Below are positions 10,095-19,594 of a stretch of 53,603 bases of DNA, in pieces. This DNA is from Pseudomonadota bacterium. GTDB taxonomy: Bacteria > Pseudomonadota > Gammaproteobacteria > Burkholderiales > Methylophilaceae. The position numbers and the translations under genes are program-made. The stretch is from contig JAKQTB010000047.1 of the NCBI GenBank assembly GCA_029569495.1, forward strand, positions 1 to 53,603, written 5' to 3'. A model generated the notes under the pieces. It was not told where the DNA came from. It did not search any database and was given only the letters and a program-made list of their open reading frames with translations. The number at the start of each line of letters is the position of its first letter. Within the stretch, counting starts at the first letter, position 1.

Positions 10095-10350
10095 AGTAAA
10101 ACGTATTTACCGTCACTGTTATAAAAACCACAACAGCACAATAAACTGTTTCTATAATTTCAAGTTTCTGTAATTGTATGTTTGAAGTAATCCACCACTT
10201 TGAACACATACTACGCCTTAGGCAACGCGCCTAGCAAGTAGTTTATGTAAATTATTGTGGTCAATTTTAAAAAGCGTCTTCGTTAAAATACCGATTGCAA
10301 ACGACTTTAAATTTATTAAAAATTAACGTAATTTTGCATGTAATTTTAAC

Positions 10351-10416
10351 CAAACCTTTTTCGATGCCCTGGAAGCCTTATAAATAAAGGCTCGCAGAGC
10401 ATAATTTTATTCTCGG
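10351..10416 (+). repeat. Dispersed hairpin repeat, copy 1 (T-tail)
   Basis: caaacctttttcgatgccctggaagccttataaataaaggctcgcagagcataattttattctcgg; aligned by eye to eight other copies. Confidence 0.9.
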
Positions 10417-10585
10417 ACAAAATTGGTGATATTTTTGACTTTAATATATCAACACTAAACTTTGACGAACAGTCAGCACAAGACCCGAACGGGTGATTGC
10501 TACATCCACGCACAAGGCTATAGTTTTACTTACAATAATTAACAATTCTGTGTACTTAAGCGAACTGAAAGTTAGGTTAAAAGTA

Positions 10586-11263
10586 ATGAACAAAATTAGT
10601 CAATTGACCTCAATGTTATTTGTAGCCTCTGGCTTGTTCTTTGGGTTAAACCCTTCAGCAATGGCAGCACCTGTGGTGTGGACATTTAATTTACCCTCTA
10701 CGGCAGTCGCTTCACAAAGCCCGCCCTATGCATCAGTAGCGACGCTGTCACTGACGCAAATTGGATCAGACGTGCAATTTTTTCTTGATCCGAATGAATT
10801 GAATGCCGGTGCAAGTCCAGCGACAAGCACCTTTGTTCATTCTATCGATTTCGTTTATTCAGGCGCAGTATTAACTGCGGCAAATTTTGCCTATAACGCA
10901 GGTGCTTCGGTTGATACTTTTTCTTACGAGGTAAATCAAAACAACTTGGACGCTGGCTATACTACGCAAGACCAGCACGTAAAAGTTGATTTTTTCTCAA
11001 AAAACAGTGATGGCGGTGTCCGTTTTGATTTTACTGAAACAAGTACCTGGACAATAAAAGATGTTTCATTAACAAACTTCACAACAACTTATGCAACGAG
11101 TGGTCCTAAACCCAGCCCAATTTATGGGGTTATATCTTTAGGTGGCTTTAGTGGCGGCACATCGAACTGGGTTGCAGCAGTACCAGAACCAGAAACCTAT
11201 GGCATGATGCTCGTGGGATTGGCTTTGGTAGGTTTTGCAGCGCGCCGGCGCAAAAACGGTTAA
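10586..11263 (+). CDS. PEP-CTERM sorting domain-containing secreted protein
   Basis: N-terminal signal peptide (MNKISQLTSMLFVASGLFFGLNPSAMAA) and C-terminal VPEPETYGMMLVGLALVGFAARRRKNG; start chosen at 10586 rather than 10493. Confidence 0.92.
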   Translation: MNKISQLTSMLFVASGLFFGLNPSAMAAPVVWTFNLPSTAVASQSPPYASVATLSLTQIGSDVQFFLDPNELNAGASPATSTFVHSIDFVYSGAVLTAANFAYNAGASVDTFSYEVNQNNLDAGYTTQDQHVKVDFFSKNSDGGVRFDFTETSTWTIKDVSLTNFTTTYATSGPKPSPIYGVISLGGFSGGTSNWVAAVPEPETYGMMLVGLALVGFAARRRKNG

Positions 11264-11292
11264 ATTAAACTTTGCGCAAATGAGCTATCAAT

Positions 11293-11320
11293 AAGAAAGG
11301 GGGCATCAGCCCCCTTTCTT
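11293..11320. terminator. Bidirectional Rho-independent-type terminator
   Basis: aagaaagggggc-atca-gccccctttctt, perfect 12-bp stem between the convergent PEP-CTERM and cfa genes. Confidence 0.85.
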
Positions 11321-11395
11321 ATGTTATGACCCTAAACAATACTTTTTAATTTTAATCGTACTGTATTGAATGAGTAATTAAACGTGAGTTAATCC

Positions 11396-11460
11396 CAATC
11401 TTTTTAGATGCCCTGTGAGCCTTATAAATAAAGGCTCGCAGAGGCATAAAAAATCCTCGG
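11396..11460 (+). repeat. Dispersed hairpin repeat, copy 2 (A-tail)
   Basis: caatctttttagatgccctgtgagccttataaataaaggctcgcagaggcataaaaaatcctcgg. Confidence 0.9.
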
Positions 11461-11477
11461 CGAATTGATAGGCCGAT

Positions 11478-12749
11478 TTAAGCATTTAAAGCAACGCGTC
11501 GATTGTCTGGTTTTGCTAGCAATAAATGCACGTCGCCCAGTGCGCGTTCTGCAAAACCGCCTTCGCAATAACAAAGATAAAACTCCCACATCTTGATGAA
11601 CTCTTCAGAGTAGCCAAGCTTTCGTACGGCTTCAATCTTGTCAAAAAAATTTTCTCGCCAGCGTTTTAACGTTGTGGCGTAATGCGGGCCAATATCTTCC
11701 AAATCGAACAAACGCAAATCACTGTTTCGGGTAATACTGTTGAGCATGGCGGTGTTGGATGGAATGCACGAGCCAGGAAAAATGTAGCGCTGAATGAAAT
11801 CGACTGATTTTTTTGCGCTTTCATAACGCTGGTCTTGAATGGTAATGGCTTGAATGAGCGCCAAACCGTCTGGTTTAAGTAGTGCGCTGATTTTTGCAAA
11901 ATAGGTGTCATAAAAGCGATGGCCGACTGCTTCAATCATTTCGATTGAAACGAGCTTATCAAACTGGCCACTCAAATGCCTATAATCGTCCAACAGCAAA
12001 GTGATTTTGTCTTGTAAGCCAGCAGCCGTCACCCTACTTTTAGCCAGCGCATATTGCTGCTGTGAAATAGTAGTGGTGGTAACTTTACATCCATAATGCA
12101 TAGCCGCGTAAATTGCAAAACCACCCCAACCTGTGCCAATTTCAATGACATGGTCAGTGGCTTGCAAGTCTAGTTTTTCACAAATGGTTTTGAGTTTCAG
12201 TTCGGAAGCGTCTTTTAATGTGCTGGTGTGTTGATTAAATATAGCGCTGGAATACATCAGCGTTTCGTCTAAAAATAAAGCAAAAAAATCATTGCCTAAG
12301 TCATAATGCGCGGCGATATTTTTGCGGCTTCCTTCTGTGGTATTGCTATTAAGCCAATGCAGTAGCTGCATCAATGGCTTGGTGAACCACTGGTAACCGC
12401 CCTCAATGGTATCCATCACTGCCTGATTCAGGCACATCATGCGAATCACATTGGTGAGGTTATCTGTTGTCCAATATCCCAGCATATAAGCCTCACCCGC
12501 ACCAATGCTACCGCCAAAAGCAATTTCGCCATAAAAACGCGTATCATGTACATAGATTGTTGCGCGAATGTCTTCTGTGTGACCAAATTTGTGCTGAACT
12601 GCACCATCAACAATGGTTAAATTGCCCTTTAGCAAAAATTCCAAGCGTTTGAGTATTTGCGCCTTGGCAAAATTTGCCACCCATTTTGAGCGACTTTTTT
12701 GCCTAAGACTGGCAGTCAAGGTTTCTTGTATCTGAACAGGATTCGACAT
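11478..12749 (-). CDS. cfa: Cyclopropane-fatty-acyl-phospholipid synthase family methyltransferase
   Basis: AAHYDLGNDFFALFLDETLMYSSAIF, VIEIGTGWGGFAIYAA SAM motif, VSIEMIEAVG, YIFPGSCIPS: canonical CFA synthase motifs. Confidence 0.93.
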   Translation of the reverse strand: MSNPVQIQETLTASLRQKSRSKWVANFAKAQILKRLEFLLKGNLTIVDGAVQHKFGHTEDIRATIYVHDTRFYGEIAFGGSIGAGEAYMLGYWTTDNLTNVIRMMCLNQAVMDTIEGGYQWFTKPLMQLLHWLNSNTTEGSRKNIAAHYDLGNDFFALFLDETLMYSSAIFNQHTSTLKDASELKLKTICEKLDLQATDHVIEIGTGWGGFAIYAAMHYGCKVTTTTISQQQYALAKSRVTAAGLQDKITLLLDDYRHLSGQFDKLVSIEMIEAVGHRFYDTYFAKISALLKPDGLALIQAITIQDQRYESAKKSVDFIQRYIFPGSCIPSNTAMLNSITRNSDLRLFDLEDIGPHYATTLKRWRENFFDKIEAVRKLGYSEEFIKMWEFYLCYCEGGFAERALGDVHLLLAKPDNRRVALNA

Positions 12750-12751
12750 AT

Positions 12752-13528
12752 TTATTTAGAGACTTGTGCTGGGTGAGAATAAAAAGGCACGCGTTTACAC
12801 CACAGCAAAAAAGCATTCCAATAAATGGCGGCAACGACTTTGATGGTCATCAACGGATAACTTAGCAAAAGTTTATTCAATGATGACGCTGTCATCTCTT
12901 TTTTTTCTAAGGCTAGCGTAGCGTTAAACACTTGCTTACCTTCTTCAAAATTTTTCATGTGTACAAGCAATTGATTCCCCTCCATTTTAAACGCCCAGTC
13001 ATATTCAATATCCATAGGCATAAAGGGCGAGACGTGAAAATTTTTATCTAACTTAAACACTGCAATATCACCCTGCTTAGTTTTTTTGATGGTTTTTTCT
13101 GATTTAAAATCATGCACATAAGCATAATCTTCACCCCAAGGCGTGTTGGTAATATGACTCACAATCGCCTGCAGTGTTGTGCCATCTGGCTCAAAACAAT
13201 AATAAAACGTCACGGGATTAAAACAATGTCCAAAGTAGCGCATGTTGGTGAGCATCGTTATTGCACCGCGTGGCGCATGGCCTGTCGCTTGGTAAACCAA
13301 ATTAGCAATTTCTTCTTTTAGCGGGATATCTGGGTTGCCATAGTAGTCCGCGCGCTTAAAACATGCCAAATTTTTACTTTCATACGACCAAAAACGCATG
13401 CCACGAAATAATTGCGGAAGCTCATCTAAATCTAAGTACATCATAAACACTAGGTAGCGAAAGCCATGCGGTTTTGGGCTAAAGCGCTGATGCGTAACAA
13501 CCCCCTCATAGATTGCACTATTGGGCAT
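12752..13528 (-). CDS. DUF1365 family protein
   Basis: IYEGVVTHQRFSPKPHGFRYLVFMMYLDLDEL...MLTNMRYFGHCFNPVTFYYCFE typical DUF1365; start at MPNSAIYEG (13528) preferred. Confidence 0.9.
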   Translation of the reverse strand: MPNSAIYEGVVTHQRFSPKPHGFRYLVFMMYLDLDELPQLFRGMRFWSYESKNLACFKRADYYGNPDIPLKEEIANLVYQATGHAPRGAITMLTNMRYFGHCFNPVTFYYCFEPDGTTLQAIVSHITNTPWGEDYAYVHDFKSEKTIKKTKQGDIAVFKLDKNFHVSPFMPMDIEYDWAFKMEGNQLLVHMKNFEEGKQVFNATLALEKKEMTASSLNKLLLSYPLMTIKVVAAIYWNAFLLWCKRVPFYSHPAQVSK

Positions 13529-14804
13529 TGTGTAGGCCTGATTTAATAGCATTCTCAAAGTGCTTCAACGCTTCTAATGCGCTCACTACCCCATCTTCAT
13601 GAAAGCCGTTGCGCCAATAGGCGCCTGCATACCCTGTTCTATTTTTACCACTGATTTCCGCATGTCTGGCCTGGGCAGCAGCTCCTGCCAATGTATATAC
13701 TGGGTGCGTATAAGTGAGGCGTTTAATGACTTTAGCTGGGTTAATTCCCCCAACGTGATTCAGCGTGGCCAGCAGAGGTTCCCTACTTTGCAAGTTCTGC
13801 AAAATGTTCATGTTGTAAGTGACCGCAACGCGATTCAAAGGTTGTTTGGTGACATGGTAATTCCACGCCGCCCATGCTAATGAACGCTTAGGCATCAGCG
13901 TTGCATCGTGGTGCAAATAAATACTGTTTTCTTGAAAAGGGATGGCACTTAGAATTTCAGTCTCCGAAGAAGTTTGATCGCTTAATATCTTCAGTGCTTG
14001 GTCGCTATGGCAGGCAAAAAATACATAATCATAGGCTATTTCTTCCCCATGTTTAGGCTTCACGTAGACGCTATTTTCAGTGCGCCGCACACTTTCAATC
14101 GGGGTTTTAAGCTGAATACGATGTTTAAACGGTTCAGTCAGCGCATTTACATAACTCGCCGAGCCATTGGTAATGGTTCGCCATTGCGGCCTATTGTTGA
14201 CAGTAAGCATGCCATGATGATGAAAAAACCGTACAAAAAAGCGTGCTGGGAAATCTAACATCTGCACAGCATCGGTTGACCAAATCGCTGAGCCCATTGG
14301 AATAATGTAGTAATCAATAAACTTTTGGCAATAGCGACCAGCGCGTAAATAATCCCCCAGCTTAATCTCACTACCTGCCTCTAACAGTTCAAGGGCGCTT
14401 TTGTTAAAGCGCAGAATGTCACGAATCATTTGATAGAAATACGGCTTAAATAGATTACTGCGCTGCGCAAATAAACTATTTAATGTTGTGCCGTTGTACT
14501 CTAAACCAGTTTTTTCACAGTGCACGCTAAAACTCATGGCACTCGGCTGCCAAGCCACTTTTAACTCATCTAACAAGGCAATAAAGTTTGGGTAAGTGCG
14601 GTCATTAAACACAATAAACCCCGTATCTACCTGATAATCTTTACCTTCATGATGAATTGTGTGAGTGTGAGTGTGGCCGCCAATGTGATTTTCGGCCTCA
14701 TACACCGTAATGTCATGATGCCGATGCAAGTGATAGGCAATGGTATTACCCGCAATACCGCTACCAATAATGGCAATTTTCAATGGGTTATTTTTTATGG
14801 TCAT
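13518..14804 (-). CDS. NAD/FAD-binding amine-oxidase-like oxidoreductase (Cfa-cluster type)
   Basis: KIAIIGSGIAGNTIAYHLHRHHDITVYEAENHIGGHTHT Rossmann GxGxxG; C-terminal YAGAYWRNGFHEDGVVSALEAL; start at MTIKNNPLK preferred. Confidence 0.9.
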   Translation of the reverse strand: MTIKNNPLKIAIIGSGIAGNTIAYHLHRHHDITVYEAENHIGGHTHTHTIHHEGKDYQVDTGFIVFNDRTYPNFIALLDELKVAWQPSAMSFSVHCEKTGLEYNGTTLNSLFAQRSNLFKPYFYQMIRDILRFNKSALELLEAGSEIKLGDYLRAGRYCQKFIDYYIIPMGSAIWSTDAVQMLDFPARFFVRFFHHHGMLTVNNRPQWRTITNGSASYVNALTEPFKHRIQLKTPIESVRRTENSVYVKPKHGEEIAYDYVFFACHSDQALKILSDQTSSETEILSAIPFQENSIYLHHDATLMPKRSLAWAAWNYHVTKQPLNRVAVTYNMNILQNLQSREPLLATLNHVGGINPAKVIKRLTYTHPVYTLAGAAAQARHAEISGKNRTGYAGAYWRNGFHEDGVVSALEALKHFENAIKSGLHNAQ

Positions 14805-15732
14805 GTGACTGAATTTTTCTTGATTCACGCACTTCTTTTGGTATGGTTCGTAAATCCCAAATCAAACCGCAAGTTGAAAGTAATTTGAGAATGTAATAGG
14901 TTAAATCGATTTCCCACCAGTAAAAACCTTGCCTGGCTGACCCTGGAAAATGATGATGATTGTTATGCCAACCCTCGCCCAGTGTCAAAAATGCAATCCA
15001 GCCGTTATTTCGACTGTGATCACGCGTCGCATAGCGCCGCTTGCCCCACACATGGGCCAGTGAATTGACGGTAAAGGTGGCGTGATACAAGGCCACCGTT
15101 GAAATAGCAAAACCCCACACCAGCAATTGCAGGCCGTTAGTTTGTAAACTGGGATATTTCACTTCAAGCCAGAACCCAAATAAATAAATGCACACAGCAA
15201 ACACAAGGGGCACAAGCACATCAAATCGATCTAAAAAACGTAGCTCGGCAAACCGCACCAACTCTTTAACGCGCTCTGTGCGGGTTGCGAAATGCTGATT
15301 GGATAAGAACCAGCCCAAATGACTCCATAAAAAGCCGTGCTGCACGGGTGAATGGGCATCTTCTAATTCATCTGCATTTACATGGTGATTTCGATGATGT
15401 GATGCCCACCATAACGGCCCGCGCTGTACAGCAGTAGCCCCCGCAATAGCGCCTAATAACTGAAATAGGCGCGAAGTGCGAAAGGTTTTATGTGAAAAAT
15501 AGCGATGATAAAAACCTGTGATTGCAAACATTCTTAATGCATAAAGTGCAATGGCAAAGCCAACGGCAAACCAGCTAAAGCCCACCCAAAACACTGCAAA
15601 GCAGGCAAGGTGTATTAACACAAACGGAATCACGCGCCACAAATCAATTTGTCGCCAATCTGCCTGCTGTGACGGTGTGTCTGCAATTTGCACCGCATGA
15701 TTGTCTAGCCATTTAATGAGTTTTTTAATCAT
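14788..15732 (-). CDS. Acyl-CoA/fatty acid desaturase
   Basis: Histidine boxes HRYFSH, HHRNHH and HNNHHHF; multi-TM. Confidence 0.92.
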   Translation of the reverse strand: MIKKLIKWLDNHAVQIADTPSQQADWRQIDLWRVIPFVLIHLACFAVFWVGFSWFAVGFAIALYALRMFAITGFYHRYFSHKTFRTSRLFQLLGAIAGATAVQRGPLWWASHHRNHHVNADELEDAHSPVQHGFLWSHLGWFLSNQHFATRTERVKELVRFAELRFLDRFDVLVPLVFAVCIYLFGFWLEVKYPSLQTNGLQLLVWGFAISTVALYHATFTVNSLAHVWGKRRYATRDHSRNNGWIAFLTLGEGWHNNHHHFPGSARQGFYWWEIDLTYYILKLLSTCGLIWDLRTIPKEVRESRKIQSHDHKK

Positions 15733-15773
15733 CTTTAAAAATGATGCTACATAAATTGAGTCGCGTTAAACGG

Positions 15774-16325
15774 TTACGGTTTAGATATGTCACTGTGTGG
15801 AACCTTACGCAACTTGCTTAAATCATAGCCAAATGATGCGATTAAAGCCGTCAGTGCTTGATAGTCGTCCTCACTAATTGTAGGCGTACGCGCCATAATC
15901 CACACGTAGTCACGGGCATTACGCGCAATAATCGTCTGCGTATAATCCGCATTCAAATAAGCGATTCTGTACTCGGCCTTAATGGGCCAGATAAACTGCA
16001 TCCCCCACAACGCATTACCGCTATCCTCCACCACAAAGCCGCGTGGTTGGTAGGTTTTGAATTCTCCATCTAGCGCACCTTTGTTAAAGGTAAACGTGGT
16101 CGCAATGGTGCCGTCTTGGTTCAATTCATAGCGTTCAATTGCGTTATAAGATTGCTTTTCTATCAAGGTTGGAATTGCAGCAATCACATACCAATCACCC
16201 ATAAATTTTGGCAGATCCACCTGCGCCACGGTTGGAATAGCGGCGAGTTTTTGTGTTGCACAAGCACTTAAAAAACTGGCTAAAAATGTCATTAGAAATA
16301 CGCTCTTTAAAATATTAAGTTTCAT
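15774..16325 (-). CDS. Lipocalin family lipoprotein (Blc-like)
   Basis: Lipobox-like SFLSAC, MGDWYVIAAIPT lipocalin motif, NARDYVWIMARTPTIS. Confidence 0.9.
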   Translation of the reverse strand: MKLNILKSVFLMTFLASFLSACATQKLAAIPTVAQVDLPKFMGDWYVIAAIPTLIEKQSYNAIERYELNQDGTIATTFTFNKGALDGEFKTYQPRGFVVEDSGNALWGMQFIWPIKAEYRIAYLNADYTQTIIARNARDYVWIMARTPTISEDDYQALTALIASFGYDLSKLRKVPHSDISKP

Positions 16326-16337
16326 TGTGAAGTCATC

Positions 16338-16985
16338 CTAACGTAGCTGATAACGAATGGTATAACCTTCTGGGGTTATTGATTTAAGCGCTACCCAATC
16401 GCTACCGCCCTTGTACCAAAGCTCAATATTGAGTTTAGGCTTACCTGCAAATCGGCCTTCTAATTTGTATCGTTCAGCATTTATTTTTTCATTCTTTACC
16501 GTGATATTTTCAGTGCCTAGCGGAATAAACTGCGTTTCAAGCCATTCTGCATTTTGTGGATTGAGCAACTTGGACTGTTCAATAATCTTCGGGTTCCAAT
16601 AGGCAAACGTCATACTACAACGCGGTAACGTCTGCTGTTTTTTACCGTCATCCACCAATAAATGCTGTTCCGTCAACTGTGCCTTAACGCTTGTTTTTAC
16701 CTTATCTTCCACCGTCCGTGCTTCTAGTTTTTCTAAACAATCGCCCCGCCACTGCTCTACTGCTTGATGATCATATTGATAAGCATTGATAAATAACACT
16801 TTCACATTAAATTTTGCAGTGCTGGTCAGCACACCCGCATCACTTAACTTAAACTGATGCTGACCAATTTTGGATTGGTCTAAATAAACATCAAACAGCC
16901 ATTCTCTTGCCATAGAATTTGCTGAAAACAGCGCACTGATTAATACGCAGCTCAACGTGTAGCATTGTTGTTTCAGACTTGTCAT
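16338..16985 (-). CDS. Secreted protein of unknown function (DUF6134-like)
   Basis: Signal peptide, MAREWLFDVYLDQSKIGQHQFKLSDAG...; DUF assignment from memory. Confidence 0.65.
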   Translation of the reverse strand: MTSLKQQCYTLSCVLISALFSANSMAREWLFDVYLDQSKIGQHQFKLSDAGVLTSTAKFNVKVLFINAYQYDHQAVEQWRGDCLEKLEARTVEDKVKTSVKAQLTEQHLLVDDGKKQQTLPRCSMTFAYWNPKIIEQSKLLNPQNAEWLETQFIPLGTENITVKNEKINAERYKLEGRFAGKPKLNIELWYKGGSDWVALKSITPEGYTIRYQLR

Positions 16986-17755
16986 TTTTTAGGCCACCAA
17001 GGTAGAAATGCGTTCGTCTGTTGGCGATAGTTGGCGTAGTCAGGCCGACGTTCAGCAATATCTTTTTCTAACAACGCTACACCGCTTACCTTGAGTAAAA
17101 GTAAGGTCATAAGTATTGGCGATACCACACTCCACCATGCACCAGCGGCCAGTGCGATTAAATAAAAACCCCACCAAATACAGCTTTCACCAAAGTAATT
17201 GGGGTGTCTGCTGTAGCGCCACAGCCCACTACGCAATACCTGGCCGCGATGGCTAGGGTCTGCCTTAAAAAGACTTAACTGCCAGTCTGCAACTGTTTGC
17301 CAAACAAAGCCAAACGTAAATAACAAAGCGCCTGATACGTCTAATAATGTGAGCGTTCCATGTGCACTGGTTGCAACACCCAGCAGAGGCAGCGAAATAA
17401 TCCAAGCCAGCAGAGCTTGCAGACCAAATACAATATATAAACTTTTTAGCCAAAATTGCGGCGCATTATTTTTACGAATTGCAGCATAGCGATGGTCTTC
17501 ATGTGGCCCCCAATTTCGCCATGTTAAATAAGCACTTAAGCGAATGGCCCATAAGGTTACTAAGAAAAGCATTAAGTAAATACGTGCGTTAAACACTTCA
17601 GCATTCAAAGCGTAACTGTAAGCCGCCACCGCTAAAAACAAACTCCAAAGACTATCCACATGGGTGACATTCTTCCTTACTAAACTCATCAGCCAGCCAG
17701 CAAAGGACAGTGTGCTGATTGCTGCCAGACCATAAAAATACAGTTGCCAATTCAT
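16982..17755 (-). CDS. DUF1295 family membrane protein (steroid 5-alpha-reductase-like fold)
   Basis: SGLWRYSRHPNYFGESCIWWGFYL signature, multi-TM. Confidence 0.9.
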   Translation of the reverse strand: MNWQLYFYGLAAISTLSFAGWLMSLVRKNVTHVDSLWSLFLAVAAYSYALNAEVFNARIYLMLFLVTLWAIRLSAYLTWRNWGPHEDHRYAAIRKNNAPQFWLKSLYIVFGLQALLAWIISLPLLGVATSAHGTLTLLDVSGALLFTFGFVWQTVADWQLSLFKADPSHRGQVLRSGLWRYSRHPNYFGESCIWWGFYLIALAAGAWWSVVSPILMTLLLLKVSGVALLEKDIAERRPDYANYRQQTNAFLPWWPKK

Positions 17756-18300
17756 GATGCCCTACCTTGAGAAGCTAATACGACATGCGGTTCGACAAAT
17801 CCATCAAAACGTTTCGCAAGCAATAATAATATCGGCGTAATAACTGCCCAGCCAAGTGATAGCGCCAACATGGCATCTAAGCTATGTAGCGTTACTGCAC
17901 CTAATTTTTCTGCGCCTAAATATGCCAGCGGGCCACCGATTGCACCAAACAACACTCCCAAAAGATATTTTTCGCGCATCCAACGCAGGCTCACATTGAG
18001 TACGCTGGCAAACGCTAGCCATAAGGCTAAAATCCACACCGGCACCAATGCGCTATTCCAGCCATGATGGGCATAATCAAGCAAACCTGTTGATAACAAG
18101 GCTTGGTCAAATAAGCCACCTATCACCAACACGGTGAGCATGAGTGTTATTTCTGGCCGCATCATCTTGGCCCGAAAAAGGTGCCAAAATACCACCACCA
18201 AAGTCACCAGCACGCCCAACCAAGGCAGGCTATTAGCGGCCCCCAGCACGCAGGCAAACCACGAAACTTGAAATAAAATAAAATTAAGCAATGGCTTCAT
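17752..18300 (-). CDS. DUF2878 family membrane protein
   Basis: Multi-TM protein with GGLFDQALLSTGLLDY...PVWILALWLAFASVLNVSLRWM; next to DUF1295 and CFA genes. Confidence 0.8.
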   Translation of the reverse strand: MKPLLNFILFQVSWFACVLGAANSLPWLGVLVTLVVVFWHLFRAKMMRPEITLMLTVLVIGGLFDQALLSTGLLDYAHHGWNSALVPVWILALWLAFASVLNVSLRWMREKYLLGVLFGAIGGPLAYLGAEKLGAVTLHSLDAMLALSLGWAVITPILLLLAKRFDGFVEPHVVLASQGRAS

Positions 18301-18308
18301 GGTGCAAT

Positions 18309-19373
18309 TTAGCCTTCAATAGGCCGTTCAAATTGATAGTGTGAAACCCACCATTCTTGACCCTGGTTGTAGCCAAATAATTCAGCGCACGCCATAAAAA
18401 ATATGCGCCAGCGATTGCGCCAGCGCGTTGCCTCAGTTACCCCATAAGTCGCTTCCAAAATTGGTGTAATCAATGCCTGCTGCTTATCCATATTAACAAG
18501 CCAAGCATTGGCCGTTTTTTCATAATGTGTACCATCCCAGCGCCAGCGTTGCTTCAATTTAAGTTTATCCTGAAAATAAAGCGGTAAATCATCACTTGGC
18601 ATCATGCCGCCAGAGAAGAAAAATTCGCTCATCCAGTCATCTCTACCTTGCACTTCAAACGCGTAAGGGGTTAATCGATGCACAAAAATGTGCATTAAAA
18701 ACTTGCCTCCTGGCACTAACCAATCGTAAATTTTCCCGTACAGCACTGGGTGGTTGCGCATGTGCTCAAACATTTCAACAGATACAACGCGGTCAAACAT
18801 TACATCAATACCAAAAGTACTCGGGCTAAACGTATTCATATCGCAAGTGATGACCTGAATATTGTTTAAGCCTCGCGCCAGTGCCGTTTGCGTGATGTAT
18901 TCGCGCTGGGAATTTGAATTTGACACTGCGGTAATGCGACTTTGTGGAAAGCGCTCCGCCATCCATAGCGTGAGCGACCCCCAGCCGCAACCTAACTCCA
19001 AAATTTGTTGGCCGTTTTGCAACTCGGCATGTTCACAAGTCAGTTGCAGGGCAAAGGCTTCAGCTTCATCTAATTTTTTGGTTTCTGGCAACCAAAAACA
19101 GCTGCTGTATTTACGATGTTGTCCTAGGCACAATGCAAAAAATTCCGTGGGAAGTTCATAGTGCTGGGCGTTTGCTAAATCAGGCAGCAGGGCAATGGGC
19201 GATTGACGCATGGCTGCAATAAAATCTGCCTCAATTTGCGCACTGGCTTCACAATTGGCTGCTGAAATTTCATCTAGCCGTGTTTTGCAAAGTTGGCGTA
19301 TGCCTAACCGAATCGCTGAATCTGGAATTAAGCCTTTTTCGGCCAACTTAATGGCCTCGCTTGTAAACTGCAT
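18309..19373 (-). CDS. Second CFA-type SAM-dependent methyltransferase
   Basis: QQILELGCGWGSLTLWMAERFPQSRITAVSNSNSQREYI, VEMFEHMRN; distinct from the 11478-12749 paralogue. Confidence 0.88.
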   Translation of the reverse strand: MQFTSEAIKLAEKGLIPDSAIRLGIRQLCKTRLDEISAANCEASAQIEADFIAAMRQSPIALLPDLANAQHYELPTEFFALCLGQHRKYSSCFWLPETKKLDEAEAFALQLTCEHAELQNGQQILELGCGWGSLTLWMAERFPQSRITAVSNSNSQREYITQTALARGLNNIQVITCDMNTFSPSTFGIDVMFDRVVSVEMFEHMRNHPVLYGKIYDWLVPGGKFLMHIFVHRLTPYAFEVQGRDDWMSEFFFSGGMMPSDDLPLYFQDKLKLKQRWRWDGTHYEKTANAWLVNMDKQQALITPILEATYGVTEATRWRNRWRIFFMACAELFGYNQGQEWWVSHYQFERPIEG

Positions 19374-19481
19374 CGCTTTCCTTGTTTCATATTATGATTG
19401 AACTCAATACAAGACAATAAGAGCGGCTTCTGGTTCTACTCAGGGTTAAAGATAATTGTGAAATAGCATGAAAATTAAATG

Positions 19482-19546
19482 AAACCTTTTTCGATGCTCT
19501 GGAAGCCTTGTAAATAAAAGCTTGCAGAGGCATAAAAAATCCTCGG
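19482..19546 (+). repeat. Dispersed hairpin repeat, copy 3 (A-tail)
   Basis: aaacctttttcgatgctctggaagccttgtaaataaaagcttgcagaggcataaaaaatcctcgg. Confidence 0.9.
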
Positions 19547-19594
19547 AGGAAAATAACCGGAAATAAATCGATTTACTGTATTGTCAGATAAACG

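Noticed and set aside
9985-10209. 74-aa minus-strand ORF
   Set aside because: Overlaps the puuD 5' end in another frame; no domain or RBS support.
10435-10461. TTGACT...TAAACT as a PEP-CTERM gene promoter
   Set aside because: 15-bp spacing and weak -10; not supportable by sequence alone.
11293-11320. GGGGGC hairpin as a further member of the dispersed repeat family
   Set aside because: Shares no flanks or core with the family; it is an ordinary bidirectional terminator.
19541-19551. tcctcggagga mini-palindrome at the end of A-tail copies 3 and 4 as a possible target-site signature
   Set aside because: Present in only two copies (copy 2 reads cctcggcgaa), so not a general element boundary.
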